A stretch of 64,000 bases of DNA from G963556115 sp963675945. GTDB lineage: Bacteria > Planctomycetota > SZUA-567. The stretch spans positions 186,001 through 250,000 of the forward strand of contig OY780932.1 in the NCBI GenBank assembly GCA_963675945.1, in the 5' to 3' direction. A program made the position numbers and the translations under genes. The notes under the pieces are model-generated. The model was not told the DNA's origin and did no database searches. It worked only from the letters and a program-made list of their open reading frames with translations. Shown piece after piece: positions 15,891-24,564 of the stretch. The stretch's first letter is position 1. Each line of letters opens with the position of its first letter.

Positions 15891-16853
15891 ATGAAAAAAC
15901 TAGTATTAGCATTGGCATTCGCCGTTATGTGTTTTGCTGTAATGACTGATTTTGCCAGAGCCGCCGATAAGCCAAAGGTCGGTGTTGCAATCAAATCAAT
16001 GGAGAACAGCTATTTTGCAGGTGTTTTCGATGTAGCTGCGCAACTAATGAAGGACAAGGGATGGGATTACACAATCCTAGGCTGTAAGGACAACTCAGCT
16101 ACTCAGATCCAACAGGTTGAAAACTTCATAACCAATGATGTTGATCTAATTATGGTTGACCCATCAGATCCTAACTCCATTGATGATTATCTTGCAGTGG
16201 CTCAAAAAGACGGTATAAAAGTAATGTGCTGGGATATTGATCTCAAAAACACCGACATCAACTGGCTACTAGACAACACCAAGCTCGGTTACGCTATCGG
16301 TTCAGAAGCAGCAAAATTCATCAACGAGCACTATTCAACCAGCAACAAAGCAGAAATTGCAATCATAAATTATCCACAGACACACTTCCTGATTGACCGT
16401 GAGAACGGCATTCTCAAAGCCCTCAAAGATCATGCAGGCGGCAAGTATGAAGTCGTTGCGCAACAGCCTGCACTAGATGCAGGTACTGCTCTGACCAACA
16501 TGGAAACAATCTTCCAGGCACATCCAAATGTCAAGGTTGTATGTTCAATCGGAGCAGGTGGTGATATCGGTGCCAACGAAGCCTTCATGACCAAGTACGA
16601 CGGCAAGATCCCTGCAGATGTCGGCATTTTCTCTGCAGATGGTACTGAGCAGCAGCTGGAAGCTATTGTTAAAGGTCAAGCCACCAGAGCCACAATAGGG
16701 TTTGAAGGTTCAAACAAAAAGACAGCTGAAACAGTTGTTGGACTCTATGAAAAACTACTCAACAACGAGTCATTCCCTGATAAGAGAATCTACCGTGATC
16801 TTCTTGTCATTGATGAAACCAATGCTGCAAAATACCTTGCAGACTTCAAATAG
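15891..16853 (+). CDS. Sugar ABC transporter periplasmic binding protein (copy 1)
   Basis: 320 residues. Signal peptide about 1-25 (LALAFAVMCFA, ending ARAAD). The mature part is a LacI/RbsB-type type I binding protein: VGVAIKSMENSYFAGV at the start, LIMVDPSDPNSI, and a hinge region KVVCSIGAGGDIGANEAF. It would bind a sugar or sugar alcohol and deliver it to the permease at 21347. It is about 70% identical by eye to the copy at 18385. The ribosome site AAAGGTAG and the stretch before the ATG are the same in both copies. It is likely transcribed from the -24/-12-like element at 15695. Confidence 0.93.
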   Translation: MKKLVLALAFAVMCFAVMTDFARAADKPKVGVAIKSMENSYFAGVFDVAAQLMKDKGWDYTILGCKDNSATQIQQVENFITNDVDLIMVDPSDPNSIDDYLAVAQKDGIKVMCWDIDLKNTDINWLLDNTKLGYAIGSEAAKFINEHYSTSNKAEIAIINYPQTHFLIDRENGILKALKDHAGGKYEVVAQQPALDAGTALTNMETIFQAHPNVKVVCSIGAGGDIGANEAFMTKYDGKIPADVGIFSADGTEQQLEAIVKGQATRATIGFEGSNKKTAETVVGLYEKLLNNESFPDKRIYRDLLVIDETNAAKYLADFK

Positions 16854-17045
16854 TCTTTAGTCAGTCATAGGTACCACAAGCAAAAACAGCAGTAACCAAT
16901 AATCTGAAGGTATGACTAAATTATGGTCAACATATAGCTGCAGAGAGATGCTACGACCCGTCTCGAGGAGGCTACTCACACAAATTTAGAGTATACCCCG
17001 GCTTAAAGTTAAACCAGTATATTAGCCATACCTTCAGTTTTACTT
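16854..17045 (+). ncRNA. Conserved structured RNA downstream of binding protein 1
   Basis: The sequence after the stop is strongly conserved with 19354-19540 although non-coding. CTGAAGGTATG-A-CTAA (16904-16919) pairs with TTAG-C-CATACCTTCAG (17022-17037), 15 pairs and one A-C mismatch. Inside are hairpins GGTC/GACC with TAGC/GCTA (16925-16958), GTCTC/GAGGC (16960-16972) and TACTC/GAGTA (16973-16993). It could be an attenuator, an mRNA 3'-end stabiliser or a small RNA. I do not recognise the family. Confidence 0.55.
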
Positions 17046-17947
17046 AGTCCTACCCCAATACAATTTTGCCTTTATAAATCTCTCGGTCGCAGAGAATATC
17101 TTCATGCAGTCCCTGAAAAAACGCGGCTATGCTTTATGTTCCACAAAGCAGCGCAAACTCACACATGCCTATTTCACAATCCTGGGTGTAACGCTCGCCC
17201 CCGATGCCTTGCTCAGCAATCTCATCCTCTCGACAAACTCTTTGTATATATTCTAAAACAGATATATGCCAAGCCTGAAAGATTGATTCTTGATTAGAGT
17301 CTGCTCAAACTCTCAACCGATAATCTTGAGATTGTGATCTCATTGCTACAGCAACTTGGCGCTACCGGCTCCTCGATAATATTGATAACTCATGATATCA
17401 ACTACATCTTCAAATTCGCCAAAAACCTGATCATTCTCCGCCGTGGTAAGATTGTCTATAACGGCACCCTTGAGGATATGGACAAGATAAGTCTGATCCG
17501 GCTGACCTAGATTCAGGTTACAAAAGAGAAGATTATCGGTAGCAACGTGGAGAACAGGATACAGTTCGAGAACTCAACATCTGTGATGACGATATTATTC
17601 TGGAAGCCAACAAAGTTGAGATTCGCCAAGTACTCCTGAACTTGCTCAAGAACAGTTTTGAAGCCATGCCAAATGGCGGGCGCATCAGTATTGATATCAA
17701 ACAGAACATAGATAATCGGGTTGAGATCACCTTTGCCGACCAGGGCGGGGGCATAACCTTGGAGAACCCCAGCGATATCTTCCTTCCTTTTTACTCTACC
17801 AAGAATAACGGTTCCAGAAATACCGGCCAGGGCTTATCGATCTCCTACAATCTCATCAAGAAGAATAACGGTGAAATCTTATTCGAGAACAATCCACCCA
17901 TAGGCTGCAAATTTCACATCATTCTCCCCCAGACCTCCTCCGACTGA
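17046..17947 (+). pseudogene. Degenerate second copy of the ABC-histidine kinase gene
   Basis: The sequence matches the gene at 13681 from about its codon 83 (the Q-loop) onward: INLSVAENIFMQSLKKRG can be read near 17080. Stops and frameshifts interrupt the ABC part (for example TAG at 17294-17296). The whole PAS-like and His-box region, parent residues about 250-476, is deleted near 17553. The ATPase domain of the kinase remains open from 17642 to 17947, with GLGLS changed to GQGLS. There is no start, so no working kinase is expected. It is flanked by the duplicated binding-protein units. Confidence 0.9.
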
Positions 17948-17963
17948 ATACCTTGTCCAATAT

Positions 17964-17991
17964 CTGTACACTATGTCCAGAAAGTGTACAG
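17964..17991 (+). promoter_or_regulatory. Putative enhancer palindrome (copy 2)
   Basis: Again CTGTACAC, 12 bases, GTGTACAG, with perfect arms although the adjacent kinase copy is decayed. A short tandem repeat (AGACACTATCC) follows it. Confidence 0.55.
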
Positions 17992-18158
17992 ACACTATCC
18001 AGACACTATCCAGAAACCAATTACTAACGCTCAGTTAATAAATAATATCTCCAATATTTTTTCAACTACGAGCCAAGATCTAAACAATTATTTTATAAGG
18101 ACTTATTATCGCGCATAACAAACCTGAAAAATAATTAGAAAAGAATAACCCCGAAAAC

Positions 18159-18174
18159 TGGTATACCTCTTGTT
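18159..18174 (+). promoter_or_regulatory. Sigma-54-like -24/-12 promoter element (copy 2)
   Basis: TGGTATACCTCTTGTT, the counterpart of the element at 15695, with the GG and the TTGT core kept. Expected start near 18186. Confidence 0.45.
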
Positions 18175-18326
18175 AATTAAATTATGTGTTTGAGACAGAG
18201 TACAGTTTGCACAAAAATCAAATTCATATATATAATTAATATATTGCATATTGATCATATACACAATCTAACAGCCACTACCAGGATTAGTGGTATTAAT
18301 GGAGAGAAGAATATATATTATCAGTT

Positions 18327-18344
18327 TAGAGTAATAATACTCTA
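18327..18344 (+). other. Leader hairpin before binding protein 2
   Basis: TAGAGTA pairs with TACTCTA around ATAA. Compared with the hairpin at 15814 the bases differ but pairing is kept. Confidence 0.4.
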
Positions 18345-18384
18345 GGTCGTTTGTTTGTTTTTTTGTTTTTGAAAGGTAGATGTA

Positions 18385-19353
18385 ATGAAAAAACTAGTTT
18401 TAGCGTTGGTTTTCGCCGTTATGTGTTTTGCTGTAACCACTGATTTTACCCGAGCTGATGAGCCAAAGAAGGTTGGAATTACCATTCAATCTCTGGAGAA
18501 CAGCTACTGGGCCGGTGTCTTTGGTGAAGTTGAAGCGTTGATGAAGCAGAAGGGCTGGGACTACACTATACTCGGCTGTAAGGACAATTCTGCCACCCAG
18601 ATTCAGCAGATCGAAAACTTCATAACCAATGATGTTGATCTTATCATGGTTCACCCTTCAGACCCAAATGCGCTTGAATCATACCTCGCTTCAGCGCATG
18701 CACAGAGTGCTGACGTAAAGATCATGTGCTGGGATGATATCATGCAGAACTCAGATATCAACTGGGTTCTGGACAACACCAAGCTCGGTTATGCCATCGG
18801 TTCTGCTGCTGCAGACTTCATCAACGAACACTTCTCAAAAGAGAATCCTGTTCAAGTTGCCATCATGAACTACCCACAGACTCCAATCCTGCTTGAAAGA
18901 GAGAACGGTATCCTTACAGCACTCAAGGATAAGGCTGCCGGCAAATACGAGGTTGTAGCTCAGCAGCCAGCTATCGACGCTGCCAGCGCTCTGACCAACA
19001 TGGAGTCTATCCTCCAGGCCTTCCCTGATGTCAAGGTTGTATGTTCAATCGGTGCTGGTGGTGATATCGGTGCCAACGAAGCCTTCATGACCAAGTACGA
19101 CGGCAAGATTCCCGCAGACGTCGGCATCTTCTCAGCAGACGCTACCGAGCAGCAGCTTGAAGCTATCGTAAGCGGCCAGGCCTCTAGAGCAAGTGCTGGT
19201 TTTGAAGGTTCTAACAAGAAGACAGCAGAAGCAGTTGTTGCCCTCTACCAGAAACTGCTTGACGATGAGAGTTTCCCCAGCAAGAACATCTACAGAAATA
19301 TTATGATTATCGACAAGAACAATGCTCCTAAATATCTTGCAGACTTCAAATAG
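18385..19353 (+). CDS. Sugar ABC transporter periplasmic binding protein (copy 2)
   Basis: 322 residues, paralogue of the protein at 15891 with the same type of signal peptide and the same core (SLENSYWAGVFGEV, ILGCKDNSATQIQQ, CSIGAGGDIGANEAF). Differences cluster around the first-lobe loops (ALESYLASAHAQSADVK and MCWDDIMQNSDINW), where ligand contacts are made in this family, so the two copies may bind related but different sugars. This one stands closest to the ATPase and permease genes and is separated from them by the second structured RNA. Confidence 0.93.
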   Translation: MKKLVLALVFAVMCFAVTTDFTRADEPKKVGITIQSLENSYWAGVFGEVEALMKQKGWDYTILGCKDNSATQIQQIENFITNDVDLIMVHPSDPNALESYLASAHAQSADVKIMCWDDIMQNSDINWVLDNTKLGYAIGSAAADFINEHFSKENPVQVAIMNYPQTPILLERENGILTALKDKAAGKYEVVAQQPAIDAASALTNMESILQAFPDVKVVCSIGAGGDIGANEAFMTKYDGKIPADVGIFSADATEQQLEAIVSGQASRASAGFEGSNKKTAEAVVALYQKLLDDESFPSKNIYRNIMIIDKNNAPKYLADFK

Positions 19354-19540
19354 TCTTGAATCAGTCATAGGTACCACAAGCAAAAACAGCAGTAACCAAT
19401 AATCTGAAGGTATGGCTAAATTACGGTCGAAATAGCTACAAAGATATGCTACGACCCTGCCCGAAGCAGACTACTCAGATAATTTACGAGTATGTATCCG
19501 CTTAGAGCTCAATTCGGTTTTTAGCCATACCTTCTTTTTT
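19354..19540 (+). ncRNA. Conserved structured RNA / attenuator-like element downstream of binding protein 2
   Basis: Counterpart of 16854-17045. GAAGGTATGGCTAAA (19406-19420) pairs perfectly with TTTAGCCATACCTTC (19520-19534) and is followed at once by six T, so the long-range stem looks like a terminator enclosing about 99 bases. Internal hairpins are GGTCG/CGACC with TAGC/GCTA, CTGC/GCAG and TACTC/GAGTA. The A-C mismatch of copy 1 is G-C here. It sits between the binding protein and the ATPase gene and may set their expression ratio. Confidence 0.6.
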
Positions 19541-19809
19541 AAGTCATACCACCTCAAGCTTAGAATCATTTGTTGGTATATCATTGGGGCTATGCGACGA
19601 CAAATGGCAGAATAAATTCTTTTAAGATCTTGAAAACTGAAGAGATTGAATTATCCAGTTGCCGCCAGGCATCTGTCACCTTCTTACTTAAGACTTTTTG
19701 CTTGACGTTGAGTATACTCAGGAAGAAATAACTGAACAGCCTCTACTAATTAAAGAGTAGCCGTTGCTACGCAGACAGAGTGGTTACTTTGAATTTAATG
19801 GAGATAATA
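19541..19809 (+). other. Leader of the ATPase gene
   Basis: A 269-base stretch between the structured RNA and the ATPase gene. I see no gene, no strong promoter and no repeat in it; a strong ribosome site (GGAG, 19800-19803) lies at its end. Confidence 0.4.
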
Positions 19810-21357
19810 ATGGATGAAGATTATATTCTGCAGTTAAAGGAGATAAGAAAAGAGTATCCAGGGGTAACTGCATTGAAAAATGTTACACTCGAGATAAAAC
19901 CGGGTGAAATCCTTGGACTCATTGGAGAGAATGGTGCTGGTAAATCTACCCTGATCAAGACCTGCTCTGGAGCGGTTGTACCAACATCCGGAAAGATCAT
20001 TATCAATGGTAAAGAATTTACCGAGATGACTCCCCAACTAGCGAGAGAGAATGGTATTGCCATAATCTACCAAGAATTTAACAATGTCAGCCAACTCTCT
20101 GCCGCTGAGAATCTCTTTCTTGGAAATCCGATTAGAAAAGGGATTATGATTGATAGCAAGGCCATGGAACGAGAAGCAGCGAAGGCCTTCAAGCAACTCA
20201 ACATCAAGATAAATCCCAAGACCCTGGTAGGAGATCTAACCGTCGGCTACCAGCAGATGATAGAGATTGCCAAGGCAATTGAACAGGATGCCAAGGTTCT
20301 AATCATGGACGAACCCTCTGCCCCACTGACCAATGCCGAGGTACAGAGTTTATATGAAGTATGTGATCTGATGAAGTCGCGGGGTGTAGCCATAATCTAT
20401 ATCTCGCACCGACTCGAAGAGATTTTAAGGCTCACCGACCGCATCGTAGTACTGCGCGATGGCGAGTACATCGACACTCTCAAAACCTCAGAGACCACAA
20501 TTGATAAGATGGTAGAGCTGATGGTTGGTCGTGAACTCAAGGATGTCTTCCCAGAGCGGAGACCTTTCGACCACAATAGTGAGGTTGTCTTTGAGGCAAA
20601 AGAGGTAAGTGGCAACGGTACACATAATATCAATTTACACATTAAAAAAGGTGAAGTCTTAGGGCTGGGGGGACTTGTAGGAGCCGGACGTACCGAGTTT
20701 GCGCAATTGATCTTCGGTGCCGCCCATAAAACTCACGGGCACTTCATATTCAATGGCAAAGAGATAAATCCCAAATCACCTCGTGAAGCTATTGATTTAG
20801 GAATTGCACTTGTAGCTGAAGATAGAAAAAGACATGGTGCCTTACTCGGTATTTCCATCAAGAATAATATCAGTATGCCCATTTATAAACGAATCTCCCG
20901 TTTCTCCGTGATTGACGGCAAGAAGGAGAGGAGAATTTCAGAACGCTATAAAAAGGATCTTATGATCAAAACACCTTCGATCATGCAGGAAGTAAAGAAT
21001 TTGAGTGGTGGTAACCAGCAGAAGGTAATTCTCGGTAAATGGCTGGCCGCAAATTCAGAACTTATCATCCTGGATGAGCCGACCAGAGGTATTGATGTTG
21101 GTGCTAAATTCGAGATCTACAAACTTATCAATAACCTGGTCGAAATGGGAAAGACCGTACTCCTTATCTCCTCAGAGATGGAAGAATTGATAGGTATGTC
21201 TGATAGAATTGCGGTATTTGCCGGCGGAAAAGTAACCGGTGAATTGATAAGAGGGGAATTCGATCAGAACACAATTATGCGTATGGCAGCAGATGTTGAC
21301 GATATGGGAATAACAGAAAAAGAAGACGAATTAGGAGGCAAGACCGATGAAGCATAA
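19810..21357 (+). CDS. Sugar ABC transporter ATP-binding protein, RbsA type
   Basis: 515 residues with two ABC cassettes. The first has GENGAGKSTLIK and MDEPSAPL. The second has the usual modified Walker A (GLVGAGRTEF) followed by a normal signature LSGGNQQKV and LDEPTRGIDVG. It powers import together with the permease that overlaps its 3' end by 11 bases. ATG 19810 is chosen because GGAG lies 6 bases upstream; a GTG at 19780 lacks this. Together with two binding proteins and one permease gene it completes a monosaccharide importer. Confidence 0.93.
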   Translation: MDEDYILQLKEIRKEYPGVTALKNVTLEIKPGEILGLIGENGAGKSTLIKTCSGAVVPTSGKIIINGKEFTEMTPQLARENGIAIIYQEFNNVSQLSAAENLFLGNPIRKGIMIDSKAMEREAAKAFKQLNIKINPKTLVGDLTVGYQQMIEIAKAIEQDAKVLIMDEPSAPLTNAEVQSLYEVCDLMKSRGVAIIYISHRLEEILRLTDRIVVLRDGEYIDTLKTSETTIDKMVELMVGRELKDVFPERRPFDHNSEVVFEAKEVSGNGTHNINLHIKKGEVLGLGGLVGAGRTEFAQLIFGAAHKTHGHFIFNGKEINPKSPREAIDLGIALVAEDRKRHGALLGISIKNNISMPIYKRISRFSVIDGKKERRISERYKKDLMIKTPSIMQEVKNLSGGNQQKVILGKWLAANSELIILDEPTRGIDVGAKFEIYKLINNLVEMGKTVLLISSEMEELIGMSDRIAVFAGGKVTGELIRGEFDQNTIMRMAADVDDMGITEKEDELGGKTDEA

Positions 21358-22294
21358 TACACTTAATTTTGTTAAGAGGAACGCCATCTGGCTGGTACTC
21401 ATACTTTTAGTAATAATCTTTACCTCGCTCAACCCCAGGTTTTTCTCTACTCGCAACCTGTTCCTGGTTGCCCGGCAGGTATCAATGTATGGTATTGCCT
21501 CTATCGGTATGACCTTTGTTATCCTTATTGCCGGTATTGATCTCTCTATCGGTTCGATCATTACGGTAGTGAATGTAGTCTGCGCGTATTTGATGGTTAA
21601 GGCAGGTTTTGGCATGGTGCCGGCAGTGCTTATCTCCCTCCTGCTCTCACTGCTGATCGGTCTCTTCAACAGTGTTCTGATCGCCACCATCGGTATTCCC
21701 TCAATTATCGCCACCTTCGCCACCCAAACAATCGTCGCTGGTGCCGCCTACCTGATCTCAGGTGGTGTACCGATCTACGGTTTTGATCCACGCTTCAAAG
21801 TTATAGGTCAAGGGCATGTCAGCGTAGTTCCAGTACCAGTAATTATCATGGCCTGCTGTTTCATCCTCGGCTCCTTTATTCTCAATAAGACCTACTTCGG
21901 CCGTTACTTCTACGCCGTAGGTGGTAACGAAGAAGCCTCAAAACTCTCCGGTATCCAGGTTGGTAGAATCAAGTACCTTATCTTCGCCCTCTCCGGCCTC
22001 TTTGCTGGTCTTGCCGGTATTGTCATGCTCTCGCGTACCAACTCTGCTCAACCTACAGCCGGTATCGGTTATGAGTTTGATGTCATCACCTGTGTGGTTC
22101 TTGGCGGTGTATCAATCATGGGGGGGTACGGTAAGATCTCCGGGGTTATCGCGGGTGTACTGATTATCGGTGTACTCACCAACGGTATGATCCTGCTCAA
22201 TATTAGTGACTACACCCAGATGATTGTCAAGGGTCTGGTTCTGATCTTTGCGGTAGGTTTCGACACCTTGCAGAAGAAAAAGATCGGTATGTAA
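21347..22294 (+). CDS. Sugar ABC transporter permease, RbsC type
   Basis: 315 residues with about eight to ten hydrophobic segments and the BPD_transp_2 signatures FVILIAGIDLSIGS and YAVGGNEEASKLSGI. A strong ribosome site (AGGAGG) lies inside the end of the ATPase gene. It is the only permease of this locus and therefore the natural membrane partner of the ATPase at 19810 and, by inference, of the ABC domain in the histidine kinase at 13681. Confidence 0.93.
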   Translation: MKHNTLNFVKRNAIWLVLILLVIIFTSLNPRFFSTRNLFLVARQVSMYGIASIGMTFVILIAGIDLSIGSIITVVNVVCAYLMVKAGFGMVPAVLISLLLSLLIGLFNSVLIATIGIPSIIATFATQTIVAGAAYLISGGVPIYGFDPRFKVIGQGHVSVVPVPVIIMACCFILGSFILNKTYFGRYFYAVGGNEEASKLSGIQVGRIKYLIFALSGLFAGLAGIVMLSRTNSAQPTAGIGYEFDVITCVVLGGVSIMGGYGKISGVIAGVLIIGVLTNGMILLNISDYTQMIVKGLVLIFAVGFDTLQKKKIGM

Positions 22295-22363
22295 ACTAAA
22301 TAACCATGAAAATTTTTCAATACAAACAAATATTAAGCACACATTAAGTCTACAGGAGAAAAA

Positions 22364-23140
22364 ATGGGTATACTGGAAAAGATGCGCCTCGACGGCAAAG
22401 CAGCATTTGTTACCGGAGGAGCACGCGGTATTGGCAGGATGATCTCTTACGCTCTTGCCGAAGCAGGTAGCGACCTGGCCATCGTTGATATCGACATTGA
22501 AGAAGCAGAGAAGACGGCCAAGGAGATCGCCGCAGCAGTAGGAGTAAAGGTCATAGCCCTCAAGACCGATGTTACCGATCAGGATGAAGTAAATTCAATG
22601 CTCAAGACTATAGTTGACACCTTCGGTAAACTTGACGCTGCCTTCTGCAATGCCGGAATCTGCCTGAATGTTCCTTGCGAAGAGATGACCCTTGAAGAAT
22701 GGAAGAAGGTGATTGATATCAATCTCACCGGGGTATTCTTGACCGCCCAGGCCGCAGCCAAGCAGATGCTCAAGCAAGGTTATGGCTCAATTATCAACAC
22801 CGCCTCCATGTCTGGAAGCATCGTCAATGTCCCGCAGCCACAGTGTTCATACAACGCTTCAAAGGCTGGAGTAATGCAACTTACTAAATCGATGGCGGTA
22901 GAACTGGCCAAACGTGGCGTCAGAGTCAACAGTATCAGCCCGGGGTATATCGGCACAGAATTGATTATGAACTCAGAGAAGCTCAAACCCCTGATTGCAA
23001 AGTGGGAAGAATTAAGCCCACTGGGTCGCCTCGGAAAACCTGAAGAGTTGCAGAGCCTGGCGGTATATCTGGCCGGTGATACCAGTTCCTTTGCCACCGG
23101 TTCAGATTTCATCATCGATGGCGCCTTTACCTGCTTCTAA
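22364..23140 (+). CDS. Short-chain dehydrogenase/reductase
   Basis: 258 residues, classical SDR: TGGARGIG cofactor motif at about 17-24, FCNAG, and the catalytic Tyr-Lys in YNASKAG, ending in TGSDFIIDGAF typical of the C-terminus. Asp residues after beta-2 (VDIDIEEA) suggest NAD(H). AGGAG precedes the ATG and the gene is 69 bases after the permease, so it is probably co-transcribed and oxidises or reduces the imported sugar or polyol. The exact substrate cannot be told. Confidence 0.88.
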   Translation: MGILEKMRLDGKAAFVTGGARGIGRMISYALAEAGSDLAIVDIDIEEAEKTAKEIAAAVGVKVIALKTDVTDQDEVNSMLKTIVDTFGKLDAAFCNAGICLNVPCEEMTLEEWKKVIDINLTGVFLTAQAAAKQMLKQGYGSIINTASMSGSIVNVPQPQCSYNASKAGVMQLTKSMAVELAKRGVRVNSISPGYIGTELIMNSEKLKPLIAKWEELSPLGRLGKPEELQSLAVYLAGDTSSFATGSDFIIDGAFTCF

Positions 23141-23462
23141 CGAAATGCTAAATGCTTATTCTGCCCTTTATGCTTTATAACCACGAAGTTCTACAGCAGA
23201 AGAAAGCTCAATAGCTATGATACAGAGTAAACGTTACACAACGTTTGCGTTATAAAATTATTTTTACCGCTATTAACCAAGCGAGCCATAATAACCACAC
23301 ATAGAAGGTAACACAAACAAAAGCAGCAAACAACAAGAAACAGAGGGATGGAGTCGGATTGAGTATAATCTGTTCGACTCCTTTTCTATACCACCAGCAT
23401 ACCTACCCGGTACAATTATTTCCGAGACTAATAATCTCTTCAGACCAATGAAAGGAAGAAAT
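23141..23462 (+). other. Spacer with palindrome and terminator hairpin
   Basis: A 322-base non-coding spacer. It holds a perfect short palindrome AAACGTT-ACAC-AACGTTT at 23229-23246 beside a TATAAA, which would suit a LacI-type operator, and then a terminator at 23350. I see no gene in it. Confidence 0.4.
23350..23385 (+). terminator. Terminator after the SDR gene
   Basis: GGAGTCG pairs with CGACTCC, with an inner GATT/AATC pairing, followed by TTTTCT. It may end most transcripts before the next dehydrogenase gene. Confidence 0.6.
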
Positions 23463-24485
23463 ATGCGCGGAGCAAGATTTTACGGCAAGGAAGATATTCG
23501 CATAGAAGAGTTTGAAATGGGCGAACTCGCAGTTGATGAGGTTATTGTAGAGATCAAATACTGCGGTATCTGCGGTACCGATGTACATGTATACAGCGGC
23601 GGTGGCGGCTCATCGGAGATGATCATACCCGTTGTCCCCGGACATGAATTCAGCGGAATCGTTTCTGAAGTTGGTTCTGCGGTAACCGCTTTCGCTCCTG
23701 GCGACCGAGTCTGTGTCGATCCGAACGATATGTGCGGCTACTGTGAATTCTGTCAATCAGGCCGGAGCGCCTTCTGCAATAATCATAATGCAATCTGTCA
23801 GACAAGTGATGGCGGTTTTGCCGAAAAGGTCAAGGTCAGGCAGAAGCAGGTTTATAAGATTGGCGACCTATCTTTTGAAGCTGCCGCCATGATTGAGCCC
23901 CTCTCCTGCTGCCTCAACACCTTTGAGGTATTCAATATCCGCGTCGGCGACACCTACCTGATAATCGGTGCCGGTCCGATCGGGCTGCTTACTATCCAGT
24001 TGGCAAAAATCGCTGGCGCTAGCTTTATCGCGGTAGCCGAACTCCAACCTGAGAACCAGCAGAAAGCTAAAGACCTCGGGGCCGATCTTGTCTTCAATCC
24101 GCTCCAGGAGGATCTGCCAGCCCTGCTCGCAGCATCAGGAGTAAGCAATCTCGATAAGATTGTCGAATGTGTCGGCTCGACCCGAACTCAAGCCTACGCT
24201 CTGGAGATGGCAGGCAAAGGCTGTGAGGTAATGTTCTTCGGCCTTACCGAAGCCGATGCAGAACTCAAGGTTAAGCCCTTCGATCTCTTCAGAAAACAGA
24301 TCAGTATCTTCAGTTCCTTTATCAATCCGTATACGTTCAAGCCTGCCGTAGACCTGGCCGTACACCAGAAGGTAGACCTGATGTCAATAATGGATAGAAT
24401 TATTCCGCTATCCGAGTTGACAATGGTACTTGCCGATCCTAGCCTGAGAAATAAAGGCAAGGTTCTAGTAGATACACATCTTTAA
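23463..24485 (+). CDS. Zinc-dependent alcohol/polyol dehydrogenase
   Basis: 340 residues, medium-chain dehydrogenase family. The catalytic zinc region is CGICGTDVHVY and GHEFSG; the structural zinc loop is CGYCEFCQSGRSAFC with four Cys; the Rossmann motif is IIGAGPIGLL. It resembles sorbitol, threonine or butanediol dehydrogenases. ATG 23463 has AGGAAG upstream; an ATG at 23448 overlaps that ribosome site. It lies after the SDR, so the two may act in sequence on the sugar imported by this locus. It converges with a similar enzyme on the other strand. Confidence 0.9.
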   Translation: MRGARFYGKEDIRIEEFEMGELAVDEVIVEIKYCGICGTDVHVYSGGGGSSEMIIPVVPGHEFSGIVSEVGSAVTAFAPGDRVCVDPNDMCGYCEFCQSGRSAFCNNHNAICQTSDGGFAEKVKVRQKQVYKIGDLSFEAAAMIEPLSCCLNTFEVFNIRVGDTYLIIGAGPIGLLTIQLAKIAGASFIAVAELQPENQQKAKDLGADLVFNPLQEDLPALLAASGVSNLDKIVECVGSTRTQAYALEMAGKGCEVMFFGLTEADAELKVKPFDLFRKQISIFSSFINPYTFKPAVDLAVHQKVDLMSIMDRIIPLSELTMVLADPSLRNKGKVLVDTHL

Positions 24486-24499
24486 TATATACGCAACTC

Positions 24500-24523
24500 A
24501 GCCCTCAGTTTATACTGAGGGCT
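24500..24523. terminator. Bidirectional terminator between convergent operons
   Basis: AGCCCTCAGT-TTAT-ACTGAGGGCT, a perfect 10-bp stem between the plus-strand dehydrogenase and the minus-strand dehydrogenase. The flanking T-runs are weak. Confidence 0.7.
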
Positions 24524-24564
24524 GTAAATAAGCTCATACCTATCGAGACAGGACTACTCGGAAT

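Larger units (their letters stand above)
13928..19540 (+). repeat. Tandem duplication of ABC-kinase 3' region, regulatory region, binding protein and 3' RNA
   Basis: Unit 1 (about 13928-17045) and unit 2 (about 17046-19540) are colinear. Each contains ABC-kinase coding sequence, the CTGTACAC/GTGTACAG palindrome, a TGG(C/T)ATACCT-type element, a leader hairpin, a binding-protein gene and a downstream structured RNA. In unit 2 the kinase is a deleted pseudogene while the binding protein and the regulatory parts are preserved. Confidence 0.85.
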
